Shown piece after piece: positions 37,973 through 45,776 of a DNA stretch of 45,776 nt; the first letter of the stretch is position 1, and each line of letters begins with the position of its first letter. Below the pieces are notes generated by a model. That model worked only from the letters and a program-made list of their open reading frames with translations, did not search any database and was not told the DNA's origin. Both the position numbers and the translations under genes were made by a program. Source of the DNA: JAKOWB01 sp038363005 (GTDB lineage: Bacteria; Pseudomonadota; Alphaproteobacteria; Kiloniellales; JACOMY01); contig JBBQBI010000031.1 of the NCBI GenBank assembly GCA_038363005.1, positions 1-45,776 of the forward strand, read 5' to 3'.

Positions 37973-38674
37973 CTACTCCCTCTTGAGCGGCTGGGACATG
38001 CCGTCCGGCACGGCGGTGATCAGGAACAGGCCGTCCTGGCGGGTCGCCAGCAACACGCTGGCGCCGGATTCGAAGCGCTGTCCGGCACTGCCGGCCAGGA
38101 CGCGCACGTTGTGGCGGTTGCCGTTGGCGTCGGTCACCAGGGCGCGACCGGCCGTGGCCTGGTCGACCGGGCCGATGGACAGGCGGGCGATGCTGCCGAT
38201 CAGCTCGTCCGGCCGGATGGCATAGCTCTCTTCCCGCGGCACAAGGCGGGCGATGCGTCCGCCCAGCCAGTGGCTGGTCAGGCCGGCGCCGATCAGCGCC
38301 GGCAGCGCCATGACCCAGGGCGAGACCAGCGCGCCGCCGGCTTGCAAGGCCAGACCCTGGAGTCCGATGCCGAAACAGGCGAAGCCGCCGAACAGCAGGA
38401 TGATGACGACCAGCGTGGGCAGCCGGCCGATGTTCAGCCAGGCCAGCGCGTCGCCCAGGCTGCTGCCGTGGTCCAGGTCCGCGGGATTGTCCAGACCGGC
38501 GGTATCCGCCGCGGCGTCATGGTGCAAGCCAAACCAGTTGTCCAGCGTGGCGCCCAGCGAGGTGCCGGCGAGCAACAGCCCGCCCAGCTCCACGACCAGC
38601 AGCAGCAGGATGACGACGGCCGCGACGCTAAAGGGCTGCACCGCGGGATCGCCGAGAAAGTCGAAGAGGGTCAT
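37973..38674 (-). CDS. YqiJ-like membrane protein with OB-fold domain
   Basis: This 233-aa partner of the flotillin has membrane helices at about 15-37, 88-110 and 117-140 and a C-terminal OB-fold-like domain. The domain contains DELIGSIARLSIGPVDQATA, GRALVTDANGNRHNVRVLAG and GASVLLATRQDGLFLITAV. This is the NfeD/YqiJ arrangement. The loop between the first two helices is Asp-rich (HHDAAADTAGLDNPADLDHG). It begins the two-gene operon and presumably cooperates with the flotillin in the inner membrane. Confidence 0.85.
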   Translation of the reverse strand: MTLFDFLGDPAVQPFSVAAVVILLLLVVELGGLLLAGTSLGATLDNWFGLHHDAAADTAGLDNPADLDHGSSLGDALAWLNIGRLPTLVVIILLFGGFACFGIGLQGLALQAGGALVSPWVMALPALIGAGLTSHWLGGRIARLVPREESYAIRPDELIGSIARLSIGPVDQATAGRALVTDANGNRHNVRVLAGSAGQRFESGASVLLATRQDGLFLITAVPDGMSQPLKRE

Positions 38675-38915
38675 GGCTGGCAGCAGTCGTGCGCGATCTC
38701 AGGCAAGAACCCGGCCACTGGGACCGGCGGCTCGGGCAAGACCGCGACTCCTCCTTCCGTTGCAACCCAATATGGAAAATGCTGTCGTCCTGGAGGCAAA
38801 ACAAGTGGCAAAGCGGGACAATCGCTTTGATGTTCACAGCCCCAGGCTGCTGCACAGGAGCAGCCGCGCCGCCGGGCGGCGTATCCTCTGCCCTGGCGTG
38901 CGTCGCATCAGGCAG
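38675..38915. other. Intergenic region upstream of the YqiJ/flotillin operon
   Basis: These 241 bases separate the yqiJ-like start from the end of the GntR gene, both on the minus strand. The part near 38745-38840 is less GC-rich than its surroundings and probably holds the operon's promoter. I found no EcfG-type element, no terminator with a T-tract and no convincing ORF. Confidence 0.4.
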
Positions 38916-39638
38916 TCACCTGCCAGTGATCGGCGCACGAGCGCGCCGCGGCGGGTTGCCGCTATCGGCCGCCTCGGCGCCCAGCAGCGCGGTCGAGGCG
39001 ATGTCCTGCTGCACCGCCTGCTCGGCCGCCTCGGCGTCGCGTGTCCGCAGCGCGCGGATCATCCGGTGGTGTAGTGTGCGGGCGCTCTTCGCCTGGCGAT
39101 CGCCGGACAGGAATTTTTCGGCATAGAGCATCAGGAAGGGGCCGTTCTGCATCCACTGCCCCTCGATCAGCTGGAACAGCGCCGGGGCACGCGCCGCACG
39201 GTAGATGGCGAAGTGGAACTCGCGGTTGGTGGCGATCGAGCGACGCATGTCGCCGTCTGCCAGCGCCTGCATCATGGTCTCGTTGCAGATCTCGATCTCG
39301 TCGATCTCGCCTGGCATGGCCAGCCGCGCGGCGCGGCGCAGGGCCAGGCCTTCCAGCGACTGGCGGATCTCGCGGGCTTCGTCGCGCTGGGCGCGATCCA
39401 TCAGGCGGACGCGCATCAGGCCGTTGGGCAGCATCTCCAGCGCGCCCTCGGCCACCAGGCGGCGCATGGCGTCGCGCACCGGCATGGGGCTGGTGCCGGC
39501 CAGTTCGGTCACGGCGCGAACCGTCAGCGACTGGCCGGGCGTGAATTCCCCCGACATCAGCGCCAGCTTCAGGGATTCGTAGACGTTCTCCTGCAGCGTT
39601 CGGCGGCCGGTGATCTTCAAGGTCGGCAGCATCACCAT
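38916..39638 (-). CDS. GntR-family (FadR/FCD) transcriptional regulator
   Basis: This 240-aa protein has a winged helix-turn-helix at about 12-75 (NVYESLKLALMSGEFTPGQS, AVTELAGTSPMPVRDAMRRL, and the wing NGLMRVRLMD). The all-helical FCD ligand domain spans about 85-215, with ATNREFHFAIYRAA carrying the usual metal-site His/Asp-type residues and HHRMIRALRTRDAEAAEQAV. The ATG at 39638 is preferred because AAAGGAG lies just upstream; the ATG at 39656 would put that site inside the gene. It is divergent from the beta-keto acid cleavage gene, which it most likely controls. Confidence 0.92.
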   Translation of the reverse strand: MVMLPTLKITGRRTLQENVYESLKLALMSGEFTPGQSLTVRAVTELAGTSPMPVRDAMRRLVAEGALEMLPNGLMRVRLMDRAQRDEAREIRQSLEGLALRRAARLAMPGEIDEIEICNETMMQALADGDMRRSIATNREFHFAIYRAARAPALFQLIEGQWMQNGPFLMLYAEKFLSGDRQAKSARTLHHRMIRALRTRDAEAAEQAVQQDIASTALLGAEAADSGNPPRRARAPITGR

Positions 39639-39762
39639 CCTGGGCTCCTTTGGCACCCCTGGTCGCGTACCGCTGCGGCACTGCCCAGCCCGTTATGCTG
39701 GGTAGCAGGCCGCGTCGGCCCACGCGGCAGAGTAGCAGACCAAACGAGCGAATTAATTTATA

Positions 39763-39772
39763 TTTGATCAAA
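39763..39772. promoter_or_regulatory. Palindromic candidate GntR operator
   Basis: The perfect palindrome TTTGATCAAA sits in an AT-rich island (about 39750-39780, with AATTAATT before it and GATATT after it) between the divergent GntR and cleavage-enzyme genes. FadR-type regulators bind short palindromes of this kind, and its place 69 bases before the start codon at 39841 fits an operator or promoter overlap. Binding is inferred only. Confidence 0.5.
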
Positions 39773-39840
39773 GATATTGACCAGCCGATTTGTCGGACCC
39801 TAGGCTGGCCCGAAGCAACCCAATTGGGAGAGGCACGCCC

Positions 39841-40776
39841 GTGGCCGAGAAACGTAAAGTCATCATCACCTGCGCGGTGACCGGATCGGTGCACACGCCG
39901 ACCATGACGCCCTACCTGCCGATCACCCCCGACCAGATCGCCCAGGAATCCATCGCCGCGGCGGAAGCCGGCGCCGCCATCATCCACCTGCACGCGCGCA
40001 ATCCGGTGGACGGCAGCCCGACGCCGGACCCCAAGGTCTTCATGGAATTCCTGCCGCGCATCAAGCAGAACACCGACGCGGTCATCAACATCACCACCGG
40101 CGGCTCGCTGGGCATGTCGCTGGAAGACCGCCTGGCGGCGCCGCTGCTGGCTAAGCCGGAGCTCTGCTCGCTGAACATGGGCTCGATGAACTTCGCGCTG
40201 TTCCACGTTGCCGAGAAGTTCGACAAGTGGAAGTTCCCCTGGGAGAAGACCTACTTCGAGAAGACCAAGGAGATCATCATCTCCAACACCTTCGCCCAGA
40301 TCGAGCGGGTGATCCGCGAACTGGGCCATGCCCACGGCACCCGCTTCGAGTGCGAGTGCTACGACGTCGGGCACCTCTACACCTTGGCCCACTTCCTCGA
40401 CACCAAGCTGCTGGAGCCGCCGCTCTTCGTGCAGACCATCTTTGGCATCATGGGCGGCATTGGCGCGCATCCGGAGGACTTGGCGCACATGCGGCGCACT
40501 GCCGACCGGCTGTTCGGCAGCGACTACCAGTGGTCGATCCTGGCGGCTGGCCGCCACCAGATGAGCCTCGCCACCATCGGCGCGGCGCAGGGCGCCAACG
40601 TGCGCGTCGGCCTGGAGGACTCGATCTATCTGGGCAAGGGCGAGCTGGCCAAGTCGAACGCCGACCAGGTGACGAAGATCCGCGGCATCCTGGAAAGCCT
40701 GTCGCTGGACATCGCCACGCCAGACGAGGCCCGCGCCATGCTGAAGCTCAAGGGCGGCGACCAGGTCGCCTTCTAG
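39841..40776 (+). CDS. Beta-keto acid cleavage enzyme (BKACE, DUF849), CdhC-like
   Basis: This 311-aa Zn-dependent TIM-barrel enzyme transfers the acyl end of a beta-keto acid to a CoA thioester, giving acetoacetyl-type products. The zinc ligands H49 and H51 are in AAIIHLHARNP. Other family blocks are NITTGGSLGMSLEDRLAAPL, ECECYDVGHLYTLAHFLDTK and FGIMGGIGAHPEDLAHM. The GTG at 39841 (VAEKRKVIITCAVTG) follows GGGAGAGG and gives the normal length; the ATG-like upstream part is not credible. It is paired with a thioesterase one base downstream. In Pseudomonas the same pair (CdhC and CdhB) handles dehydrocarnitine and betainyl-CoA, which is my best guess here, not a proof. Confidence 0.92.
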   Translation: MAEKRKVIITCAVTGSVHTPTMTPYLPITPDQIAQESIAAAEAGAAIIHLHARNPVDGSPTPDPKVFMEFLPRIKQNTDAVINITTGGSLGMSLEDRLAAPLLAKPELCSLNMGSMNFALFHVAEKFDKWKFPWEKTYFEKTKEIIISNTFAQIERVIRELGHAHGTRFECECYDVGHLYTLAHFLDTKLLEPPLFVQTIFGIMGGIGAHPEDLAHMRRTADRLFGSDYQWSILAAGRHQMSLATIGAAQGANVRVGLEDSIYLGKGELAKSNADQVTKIRGILESLSLDIATPDEARAMLKLKGGDQVAF

Positions 40777-40777
40777 C

Positions 40778-41194
40778 ATGGCAATCGTCACCCACCTGGG
40801 CGTGGTCTACCCCTGGCTTTGCGATTCCATGGGGCACATGAACACGCAGCACTATGCCGGCATGTACGATGCCGCGACCTTCCACTTCCTCTCGGCGCTG
40901 GCACCCTATGCCGCGATGGAGGAGGCGGGTCGCGGCTGGGCCGACGTGCGCCAGACCGTCGAATACAAGCAGGAGGCCCGGGCCGGCGCGCTGGTGACCA
41001 TCACCACCACGCCGATCCGGGTCGGCGGCAAGTCGGTCACCTTCCTGCACGAGATGCGCGGCACCGAGACCCAGGTGCTGCACTCGACCTGCGAGAACGT
41101 GACGGTGCTGTTCGACCTCAAGGCGCGCAAGGCAATCCCGCTGGACGAGGCGGTACACGCCGCGGCGCGTCGGCTGGGACTGGCCGAGGGCTAA
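40778..41194 (+). CDS. Acyl-CoA thioesterase, hotdog fold (CdhB-like)
   Basis: This 138-aa 4HBT-type hotdog protein has the catalytic region YPWLCDSMGHMNTQHYAGMY with D16 and H20. A strand pair GALVTITTTPIRVGGKSVTF and TCENVTVLFDLKARKAIPLD follow. The start lies one base after the cleavage-enzyme stop, so the two genes are coupled. With a BKACE partner it could release betaine from betainyl-CoA, as CdhB does in carnitine breakdown. The substrate is inferred from context only. Its 3' end overlaps the convergent acyl carrier protein gene by 4 bases. Confidence 0.88.
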   Translation: MAIVTHLGVVYPWLCDSMGHMNTQHYAGMYDAATFHFLSALAPYAAMEEAGRGWADVRQTVEYKQEARAGALVTITTTPIRVGGKSVTFLHEMRGTETQVLHSTCENVTVLFDLKARKAIPLDEAVHAAARRLGLAEG

Positions 41195-41436
41195 CCCTCC
41201 AGGCGGGTGCGCTGCACCAGCGCCAGCAGCGCGCCGATGTCGCGCGCCGCCGCCGCTGCCTTGTCGTCCAGGCGCAGGTCGGTGGCTTCCTCCACCACCA
41301 TGACCAGGCGCACGAAGTCGAGCGAGTCGACCCCCAGGTCATCGGCGAAGCGCAGCTCCGGACGCAGCGCCTCGAGCGGTCGGCCGAGTTCCGTGGCCAG
41401 CGCGGCCAGCACGCGCCCCTCGTCGTCGCCAGTCAC
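41191..41436 (-). CDS. Acyl carrier protein
   Basis: This 81-aa acyl carrier protein has the phosphopantetheine site S38 in ELRFADDLGVDSLDFVRLVM. It is more Arg- and Ala-rich than housekeeping AcpP and lacks a ketosynthase beside it. It probably carries an acyl or aminoacyl group for the acyltransferase, whose gene overlaps it by 4 bases upstream. A specialised lipid, glycan or secondary pathway is likely, but which one is unknown. Confidence 0.9.
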   Translation of the reverse strand: MTGDDEGRVLAALATELGRPLEALRPELRFADDLGVDSLDFVRLVMVVEEATDLRLDDKAAAAARDIGALLALVQRTRLEG

Positions 41437-41990
41437 GCCCTTGCTTCCAGCAAGGCGCGGCGTTCCGCGGCCGAAAGGTGGAGGCTGTCGAGCGTGTCGG
41501 CGCCCTGATCCAGCAGTTCGACCAGCAGGCTGGCGCGGCCAACCGCCTTGGCCGGATTGCCGGCGATGACACTGTTTTCAGCAAAGCGACCGCGCACCAC
41601 GGCGCCGGCGGCGACGATCGATCCGGCACCGATGACCGTGCCCGGCAGCAGCAGTGCATTCTCGCCGATATAGCAGTCATCACCCACCTGGATGCGGCCG
41701 AAGACCTGCGCCATGGGGCGCCGCGCACGCAGCATCCAGGCGGCGCCGTCATGCGTCAGGAACTTGACGCCGCCGGAAACGCCGACGCGGTTGCCCAGGG
41801 TCACCAGATAGGGCTCGGTCGAGAAGGCGCGGCTGTAGATCACGCAGCCTTCGCCGATGGACACCCCCTGGGCGCGTAACGCGGCATTGGTCTGCTCGGT
41901 CGACTGCAGGTCAGTGGGCCGCGGTGGCGCGGGGGCCCTCGTCGTGGATTTGCGCAGGCGGCGCAGGGCGCGTCGAATGACTCGCAGCAT
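41433..41990 (-). CDS. Left-handed beta-helix acyltransferase (hexapeptide repeats)
   Basis: This 185-aa transferase has hexapeptide repeats from about 45 to 150 (GVSIGEGCVIYS, GNRVGVSGGVKFLTHDG, IQVGDDCYIGENALLLPGTV, IGAGSIVAAGAVVRG). The end SVIAGNPAKAVGR is the CAT/LacA-like signature. H75 in FLTHDG is the likely catalytic histidine. The N-terminal 40 residues are basic and Pro-rich. Together with the acyl carrier protein it forms a two-gene operon, so the donor is perhaps acyl-ACP rather than acetyl-CoA. The acceptor is unknown. Confidence 0.88.
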   Translation of the reverse strand: MLRVIRRALRRLRKSTTRAPAPPRPTDLQSTEQTNAALRAQGVSIGEGCVIYSRAFSTEPYLVTLGNRVGVSGGVKFLTHDGAAWMLRARRPMAQVFGRIQVGDDCYIGENALLLPGTVIGAGSIVAAGAVVRGRFAENSVIAGNPAKAVGRASLLVELLDQGADTLDSLHLSAAERRALLEARA

Positions 41991-42149
41991 GGCGTCGGGC
42001 CCATCCTCCGGTGCGTGGGAAGCGATTGCCGCGCTGAGTTTAGGCCCTGCCGGTCGCGCGGCTCCAGGGCCTGCGAACAGGGGTGGTCATGCGGTTGCGG
42101 CTTCGTTTAGCATCGCCTCGCTTACCGTCGTTCAGCAACGAGATGTCCC

Positions 42150-44645
42150 ATGCGCTTGCCCGTCCGCTTCCTGCAGGCCCTGTTGCTCGCGCTCTGCTGT
42201 GCGCTACCGGCGCGGGCCGACGATGGCAAGACCATCCTGGTGTTCGATGCCTCGGGCTCCATGTGGGGTCAGGTGCAGGGCGAGGCCAAGATCACCATTG
42301 CCCAGCGCGTGCTGGGCGAGCTGCTCGACAGCCTGCCGGCGGACCAGCAGCTGGGCCTCATGGCCTATGGCCATCGCCGCAAGGGCGACTGCAGTGACAT
42401 CGAGCTGCTGGTGCCGGCCGGTCTCGGCACGCGTGAGCAGATTCGCGCCGCCGTCGCCGGCATCAGCCCCAAGGGCAAGACGCCGCTGTCGCAGGCGGTG
42501 ATCGACGCCGCCAAGGCGCTGAAGTACGAGGAGGAGACCGCCACCGTCATCCTGCTGACCGATGGCATCGAGACCTGCGACATGGATCCCTGCGCGGTCG
42601 GTCGCCAGCTGGAGGCGGCGGGGGTCAACTTCACTGCTCACGTCATCGGCTTCGATGTCGCTGACAAGAAGGACCAGGAGCAGCTGCGCTGCCTGGCGGA
42701 GAATACCGGCGGCAAGTTCCTGCCGGCTGCCAATGCCGCCGAGCTGGCCGAGGCGCTGCAGCAGGTCAGCGTCGAGCCGCCCGCCGCGCCGGCCGCGCTC
42801 CAGGTCCTGTTCCGCGCCACCGACGGCGACCCCGGACCGCAGGTCGACGAGCCGCTGATCTGGACTGTCACCGCCGCGGCCGACGGCAGTGCCGTGGCAG
42901 ACCACGAGTCCAGCGCGACGCTGGAACTCACGCTGCCGCCCGGCACCTACCAGGTTGAGGTGCTGCGCCCGAGCGACGAGGCGACCGCCAGCAAGGCAGT
43001 GACGCTGGAGGCCGGGCAGGCACAGCTGGTGGTGACGCTGGTGCTCGACTCGCCGCTGCCCAAGGCGACGCTGCAGGCGCCCGACACCGCGCCGGCGGGC
43101 TCGCGCATCGCGGTCGTCTGGACCGGACCGGGCGGCAAGGGCGACTACCTCAACGTCAGCGCCCCCGGGTCCGCTGACAGCGCGCGGATCAACTACACCA
43201 CCATCGATCCCAAGCAGACTACGACGCAGCTGCTGCTGCCGACCGTCGCCGGCCCCTATGAGCTGCGCTATGTCGATGGCCGCGGCCGCGTATTGGCGCG
43301 CCGGCCGATCGAGGCGACGGAGATCCAGGCGACGCTGTCGCTGCCGGCGACGGTGCCGGCCGGCGCCGTCGTGCCGATCGACTGGACCGGGCCTGGTTAC
43401 CAGGGCGACTACATCTCGGTGGTCGAGCCGGAGAAGCCGGGCAGCGCCTATATCAACTATGCCCGCTTGACCGACAAGCCCAGCACCACCTTGCTGATGC
43501 CGGTCGTGCCGGGTACCTACGAGGTGCGCTACGTGCTGGGACAGGACCATCGCATCCTGGCCAGCCAGCAGGTCGCCGTCGAAGCCGTGGCAGCGACGCT
43601 CGCCGCGCCCGACAGCGCGCCGGCCGGCAGCCTCGTCGCCGTCGACTGGACCGGGCCTGGCTACCAGGGCGACTTCATCTCGGTGTCGACGCCAGAAGAA
43701 CCGGACGGCGGCTACATCAACTATTCCCGCAGCGCGGAAGGTTCGCCGGTCAAGCTGCTGCTGCCATCGGACCCCGGCACCTATGAGATTCGCTACGTGG
43801 TGAACCAGGACCGCACGGTGCTGGCGCGGCGCAGCATCGTCGCCACGGCGGTCGGCGCCACGCTGACCCTGCCGGCCACCGCGCCGGTGGCCTCGCGGCT
43901 GCAGGTCGCCTGGACCGGGCCGGGCTACGAGGGCGACTACATCTCCATCAGCCGGCCGGAGGAACCCGATGGCGGCTATCTGCTCTATGCCGACGTGCGC
44001 GGCGGTTCGCCCAGCGAGCTGCAACTGCCGGCCGAGCCGGGCCGCTACGAGATCCGCTATGTGGTGAACCAGGACCGGACGGTGCTGGCCCGCGCCACCA
44101 TCGAGCTGACTGCCGTCGCCGCCAGCCTGATGGCGCCGGCGGCCGCGCCGGCCGGGTCAAGCGTGAAGTTGGGCTTCAGCGGCCCGGGATACGACGGCGA
44201 CTACATCACCATCGTGCCGCGCAGTGCCGAGCCGGGCACCTACACCAACTATGAGCGCGTGGCGCCCGGGCAGGATTCGGTCACGCTGCTGATGCTGCCG
44301 GACCCGGGCGACTACGAGATCCGCTACGTGCTGGGCCAGGAGGCCAAGGTCCTGGCCAGCGCGCCGATCACCCTGACCGCGGTCAGCGCGACGCTTGCCG
44401 CGCCGCCCAGCGGCAAGGCCGGCGGCGAGATCGAGGTGACTTGGAGCGGCCCGAACTATGACGGCGACTACATCAGCGTCGCGCGGCCTGACGATGGCGA
44501 CGGCAGCTATATCGAGTACGCCAACGCCCGTGACGGCAGCCCGCTACGGCTCCGCCTGCCGGCCGAACCCGGTCGCTACGAGCTGCGCTACGTCATGGGG
44601 CAGGGTAGCCGATTGCTGGCCCGCATTCCGGTGACCGTGGAGTAG
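42150..44645 (+). CDS. Secreted VWA-domain protein with six tandem beta-sandwich-like repeats
   Basis: This 831-aa exported protein has a signal peptide (MRLPVRFLQALLLALCCALP then ARAD). The VWA domain at about 27-210 has a complete MIDAS: D33, S35 and S37 (VFDASGSMWG), the KGKTPLSQA threonine and LLTDGIETC. The next part (about 215-300) is Ig- or carboxypeptidase-regulatory-like. Six repeats of about 88 residues run from about 306 to 831. They share the pattern AGS-x-V-x-V-WTGPGYQGDYISV, -YINY-, and PGTYEIRYVVNQDRTVLARR. The repeats are clear copies of each other but diverged. It probably binds a surface or polymer in a metal-dependent way, in the periplasm or outside the cell. The ATG at 42150 has only a weak ribosome binding site. 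Confidence 0.88.
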   Translation: MRLPVRFLQALLLALCCALPARADDGKTILVFDASGSMWGQVQGEAKITIAQRVLGELLDSLPADQQLGLMAYGHRRKGDCSDIELLVPAGLGTREQIRAAVAGISPKGKTPLSQAVIDAAKALKYEEETATVILLTDGIETCDMDPCAVGRQLEAAGVNFTAHVIGFDVADKKDQEQLRCLAENTGGKFLPAANAAELAEALQQVSVEPPAAPAALQVLFRATDGDPGPQVDEPLIWTVTAAADGSAVADHESSATLELTLPPGTYQVEVLRPSDEATASKAVTLEAGQAQLVVTLVLDSPLPKATLQAPDTAPAGSRIAVVWTGPGGKGDYLNVSAPGSADSARINYTTIDPKQTTTQLLLPTVAGPYELRYVDGRGRVLARRPIEATEIQATLSLPATVPAGAVVPIDWTGPGYQGDYISVVEPEKPGSAYINYARLTDKPSTTLLMPVVPGTYEVRYVLGQDHRILASQQVAVEAVAATLAAPDSAPAGSLVAVDWTGPGYQGDFISVSTPEEPDGGYINYSRSAEGSPVKLLLPSDPGTYEIRYVVNQDRTVLARRSIVATAVGATLTLPATAPVASRLQVAWTGPGYEGDYISISRPEEPDGGYLLYADVRGGSPSELQLPAEPGRYEIRYVVNQDRTVLARATIELTAVAASLMAPAAAPAGSSVKLGFSGPGYDGDYITIVPRSAEPGTYTNYERVAPGQDSVTLLMLPDPGDYEIRYVLGQEAKVLASAPITLTAVSATLAAPPSGKAGGEIEVTWSGPNYDGDYISVARPDDGDGSYIEYANARDGSPLRLRLPAEPGRYELRYVMGQGSRLLARIPVTVE
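43065..44642 (+). repeat. Six in-frame coding repeats, about 264 bases each
   Basis: The repeats start near 43065, 43329, 43593, 43857, 44121 and 44388. Each encodes A-T-L, an AG/AS segment, WTGPGY-type loop with GDYIS, a Tyr-rich YINY-type strand and PG-YE-RYV. Units 2-4 are most alike, and units 1 and 6 the most divergent at the ends. They encode the C-terminal two thirds of the VWA protein. Confidence 0.85.
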
Positions 44646-44667
44646 CCGCCCGGGACGGTCGCGGCGC

Positions 44668-45776
44668 CTAGATCGCCACGACCTTGCCGGGGTTCATCAG
44701 GTTGCGCGGATCGAAGGCGCGCTTGATGGTTCGCTGCAGTTCGATGTCCAGCGCCGGCTTGGTGCGGGCGTTTTCCGCTACCTTGATGCGGCCGATGCCG
44801 TGCTCGGCGGAGATCGAGCCGCCCAGGCGCCGCACCAGGTCATGCACCGCGTGGTGCACGCGTTCGCCCTGCGCCAGGAAGGCGGCGTCCGCCATGCCCT
44901 CTGGCTTGGTCAGGTTGAAGTGCAGGTTGCCGTCGCCGACGTGACCGAAGGGCACCGGACGGATGCCCGGCACCAGGCGCGCCACCAGCGGCAGGCCCTC
45001 GGCCAGGAAGGCCGGCACGGCGGCCACCGGGACGGCGATGTCGTGCTTCAGCGAGGCACCCTCGGGCCGCTGCGCCCAGACGATGGCCTCGCGCAGCTTC
45101 CAGAAGCTGCTGGCCTGCTGCTCGTTCTGCGCCACCACGGCGTCGCTCGCCAGGCCCTGCTCCAGCGCCGTGGCCAGGATCGACTCCAGGCGCTCGACGA
45201 TGCCCTCGTCGGCGACGCCGGCGGAGAGCTCCAGGATCAGCGTCCAGGGTGGCTCGCCGGCCAGCGGCCGCGCCGCGTCCGGGACATGGCGATAGACGAA
45301 TGCCAGGCCCTGCCAGCCCATCAGCTCGATGGCGGTAACCCGGTCGCCGCTCTCGGCGCGGGCCAGGCTCAGTAGGGCGATGGCGTCTTCCGGCTTGTCC
45401 AGCGCCACCAGCGCTACGGCCTGCGCCCGCGGGCGCGAGAAGAGCTTCAGGCTGGCGGCGGTGATGATGCCCAGCGTGCCCTCGGCGCCGATGAAGAGCT
45501 GCTTCAGGTCGTAACCGGTGTTGTCCTTGCGGAGCGTCCGCAGCCCGTCCCAGACCTCGCCGGAGGGCAGTACCACCTCAAGGCCAAGGGCCATGTCGCG
45601 GGCCATGCCGTAGGCGAGAACGCCGGTGCCGCCAGCATTGGTGGAGAGCGCGCCACCGATCTCGGCGGTCTCCCCCGAGGCCAGCGCCAGCCCGCAAAGG
45701 CGGTCGGCCCCCGCGGCCGCCGCCTCCGCCGCGGCGAGGGTCACGCCGGCTTCGAGAATGATCGTGTTGGTGGTCG
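44668..45776 (-). CDS. FAD-binding oxidase/dehydrogenase (GlcD/D-lactate-type), C-terminal part; runs off the window
   Basis: The 5' end lies beyond base 45776, so at least 369 codons are present. It is a flavin-dependent 2-hydroxyacid dehydrogenase of the GlcD/LldD-type FAD-linked oxidase family. The FAD part shows TTNTIILEAGVTLAA and EIGGALSTNAGGTGVLAYGM then GTLGIIT. The C-terminal substrate and metal part shows PFGHVGDGNLHFN and SAEHGIGRIKVAE. The end PRNLMNPGKVVAI is the usual terminus. Likely substrates are D-lactate, glycolate or D-2-hydroxyglutarate; sequence alone does not decide. It converges with the VWA gene, with 22 bases between the stops. Confidence 0.9.
   Translation of the reverse strand, partial: TTNTIILEAGVTLAAAEAAAAGADRLCGLALASGETAEIGGALSTNAGGTGVLAYGMARDMALGLEVVLPSGEVWDGLRTLRKDNTGYDLKQLFIGAEGTLGIITAASLKLFSRPRAQAVALVALDKPEDAIALLSLARAESGDRVTAIELMGWQGLAFVYRHVPDAARPLAGEPPWTLILELSAGVADEGIVERLESILATALEQGLASDAVVAQNEQQASSFWKLREAIVWAQRPEGASLKHDIAVPVAAVPAFLAEGLPLVARLVPGIRPVPFGHVGDGNLHFNLTKPEGMADAAFLAQGERVHHAVHDLVRRLGGSISAEHGIGRIKVAENARTKPALDIELQRTIKRAFDPRNLMNPGKVVAI

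Noticed and set aside
1..45776. CRISPR arrays, tRNA or rRNA genes, insertion sequences, phage genes or integration sites
   Set aside because: I looked for phased short repeats, cloverleaf-like segments and transposase or integrase motifs and saw none. The gene order and composition look chromosomal throughout.

Overview
The window is about 46 kb of GC-rich DNA from a free-living alphaproteobacterium. The strongest evidence is the complete PhyR-NepR-EcfG general stress response (GSR) locus, which is specific to Alphaproteobacteria, together with many EcfG-type promoters (GGAAC-N16-CGTT). The tripartite tricarboxylate transport genes and the PRC-barrel, CsbD and DUF3309 stress genes fit a Rhodospirillales-like lineage. 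I cannot name the genus. There are no rRNA or tRNA genes, insertion sequences, phage genes or CRISPR arrays. Coding density is near 97 percent, and every gap over 300 bases is accounted for.

Region 1 (1-8504) is the GSR locus and a local regulon. It holds otsA (partial), an MscS channel, a HisKA_2-type kinase, ecfG and nepR on the minus strand, with phyR divergent. After these come a 94-aa conserved protein, a frameshifted small membrane protein, CsbD, a proline-rich peptide, DUF3309 and two PRC-barrel proteins. I found EcfG-type promoters by eye in front of nearly all of these transcription units. One lies inside the terminator of the neighbouring gene. Another points into a gene-free stretch that ends in an intrinsic terminator, which makes it a candidate stress-induced small RNA.

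Region 2 (8564-21086) is the most unusual part. A class IIIb adenylate cyclase is followed by two divergent, paralogous arms. The left arm encodes a small membrane sensor, a sensor-MFS-like fusion and a SpoIIE-type phosphatase. The right arm encodes a small membrane sensor, a sensor-MFS fusion, an orphan substrate-binding protein, a GNAT acetyltransferase and an atypical alanine racemase. A STAS protein and an RsbW-like kinase follow on the opposite strand. Together these look like a complete partner-switching circuit linked to amino acid racemisation, acetylation and transport. I do not recognise it as a described system.

Region 3 (21266-27125) is a CoA-thioester operon: two crotonases, an acyl-CoA dehydrogenase, a BetI-like regulator and an ADP-forming acyl-CoA synthetase. 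Region 4 (27179-32391) is a tripartite tricarboxylate-type transporter with three tandem binding proteins and a TctA-TctB fusion that appears to start at CTG. Region 5 (32327-36274) has a minus-strand operon encoding an outer-membrane protein, a methyltransferase and an ATP-grasp-like protein of unknown role, then a MliC-like lipoprotein and an NTF2-like protein on the plus strand. Region 6 (36300-41990) has a flotillin/YqiJ pair, a GntR regulator divergent from a beta-keto acid cleavage enzyme and thioesterase (possibly dehydrocarnitine to betaine), and a stand-alone acyl carrier protein with a hexapeptide acyltransferase. Region 7 holds a secreted VWA protein with six roughly 88-residue repeats and a partial FAD-linked oxidase.
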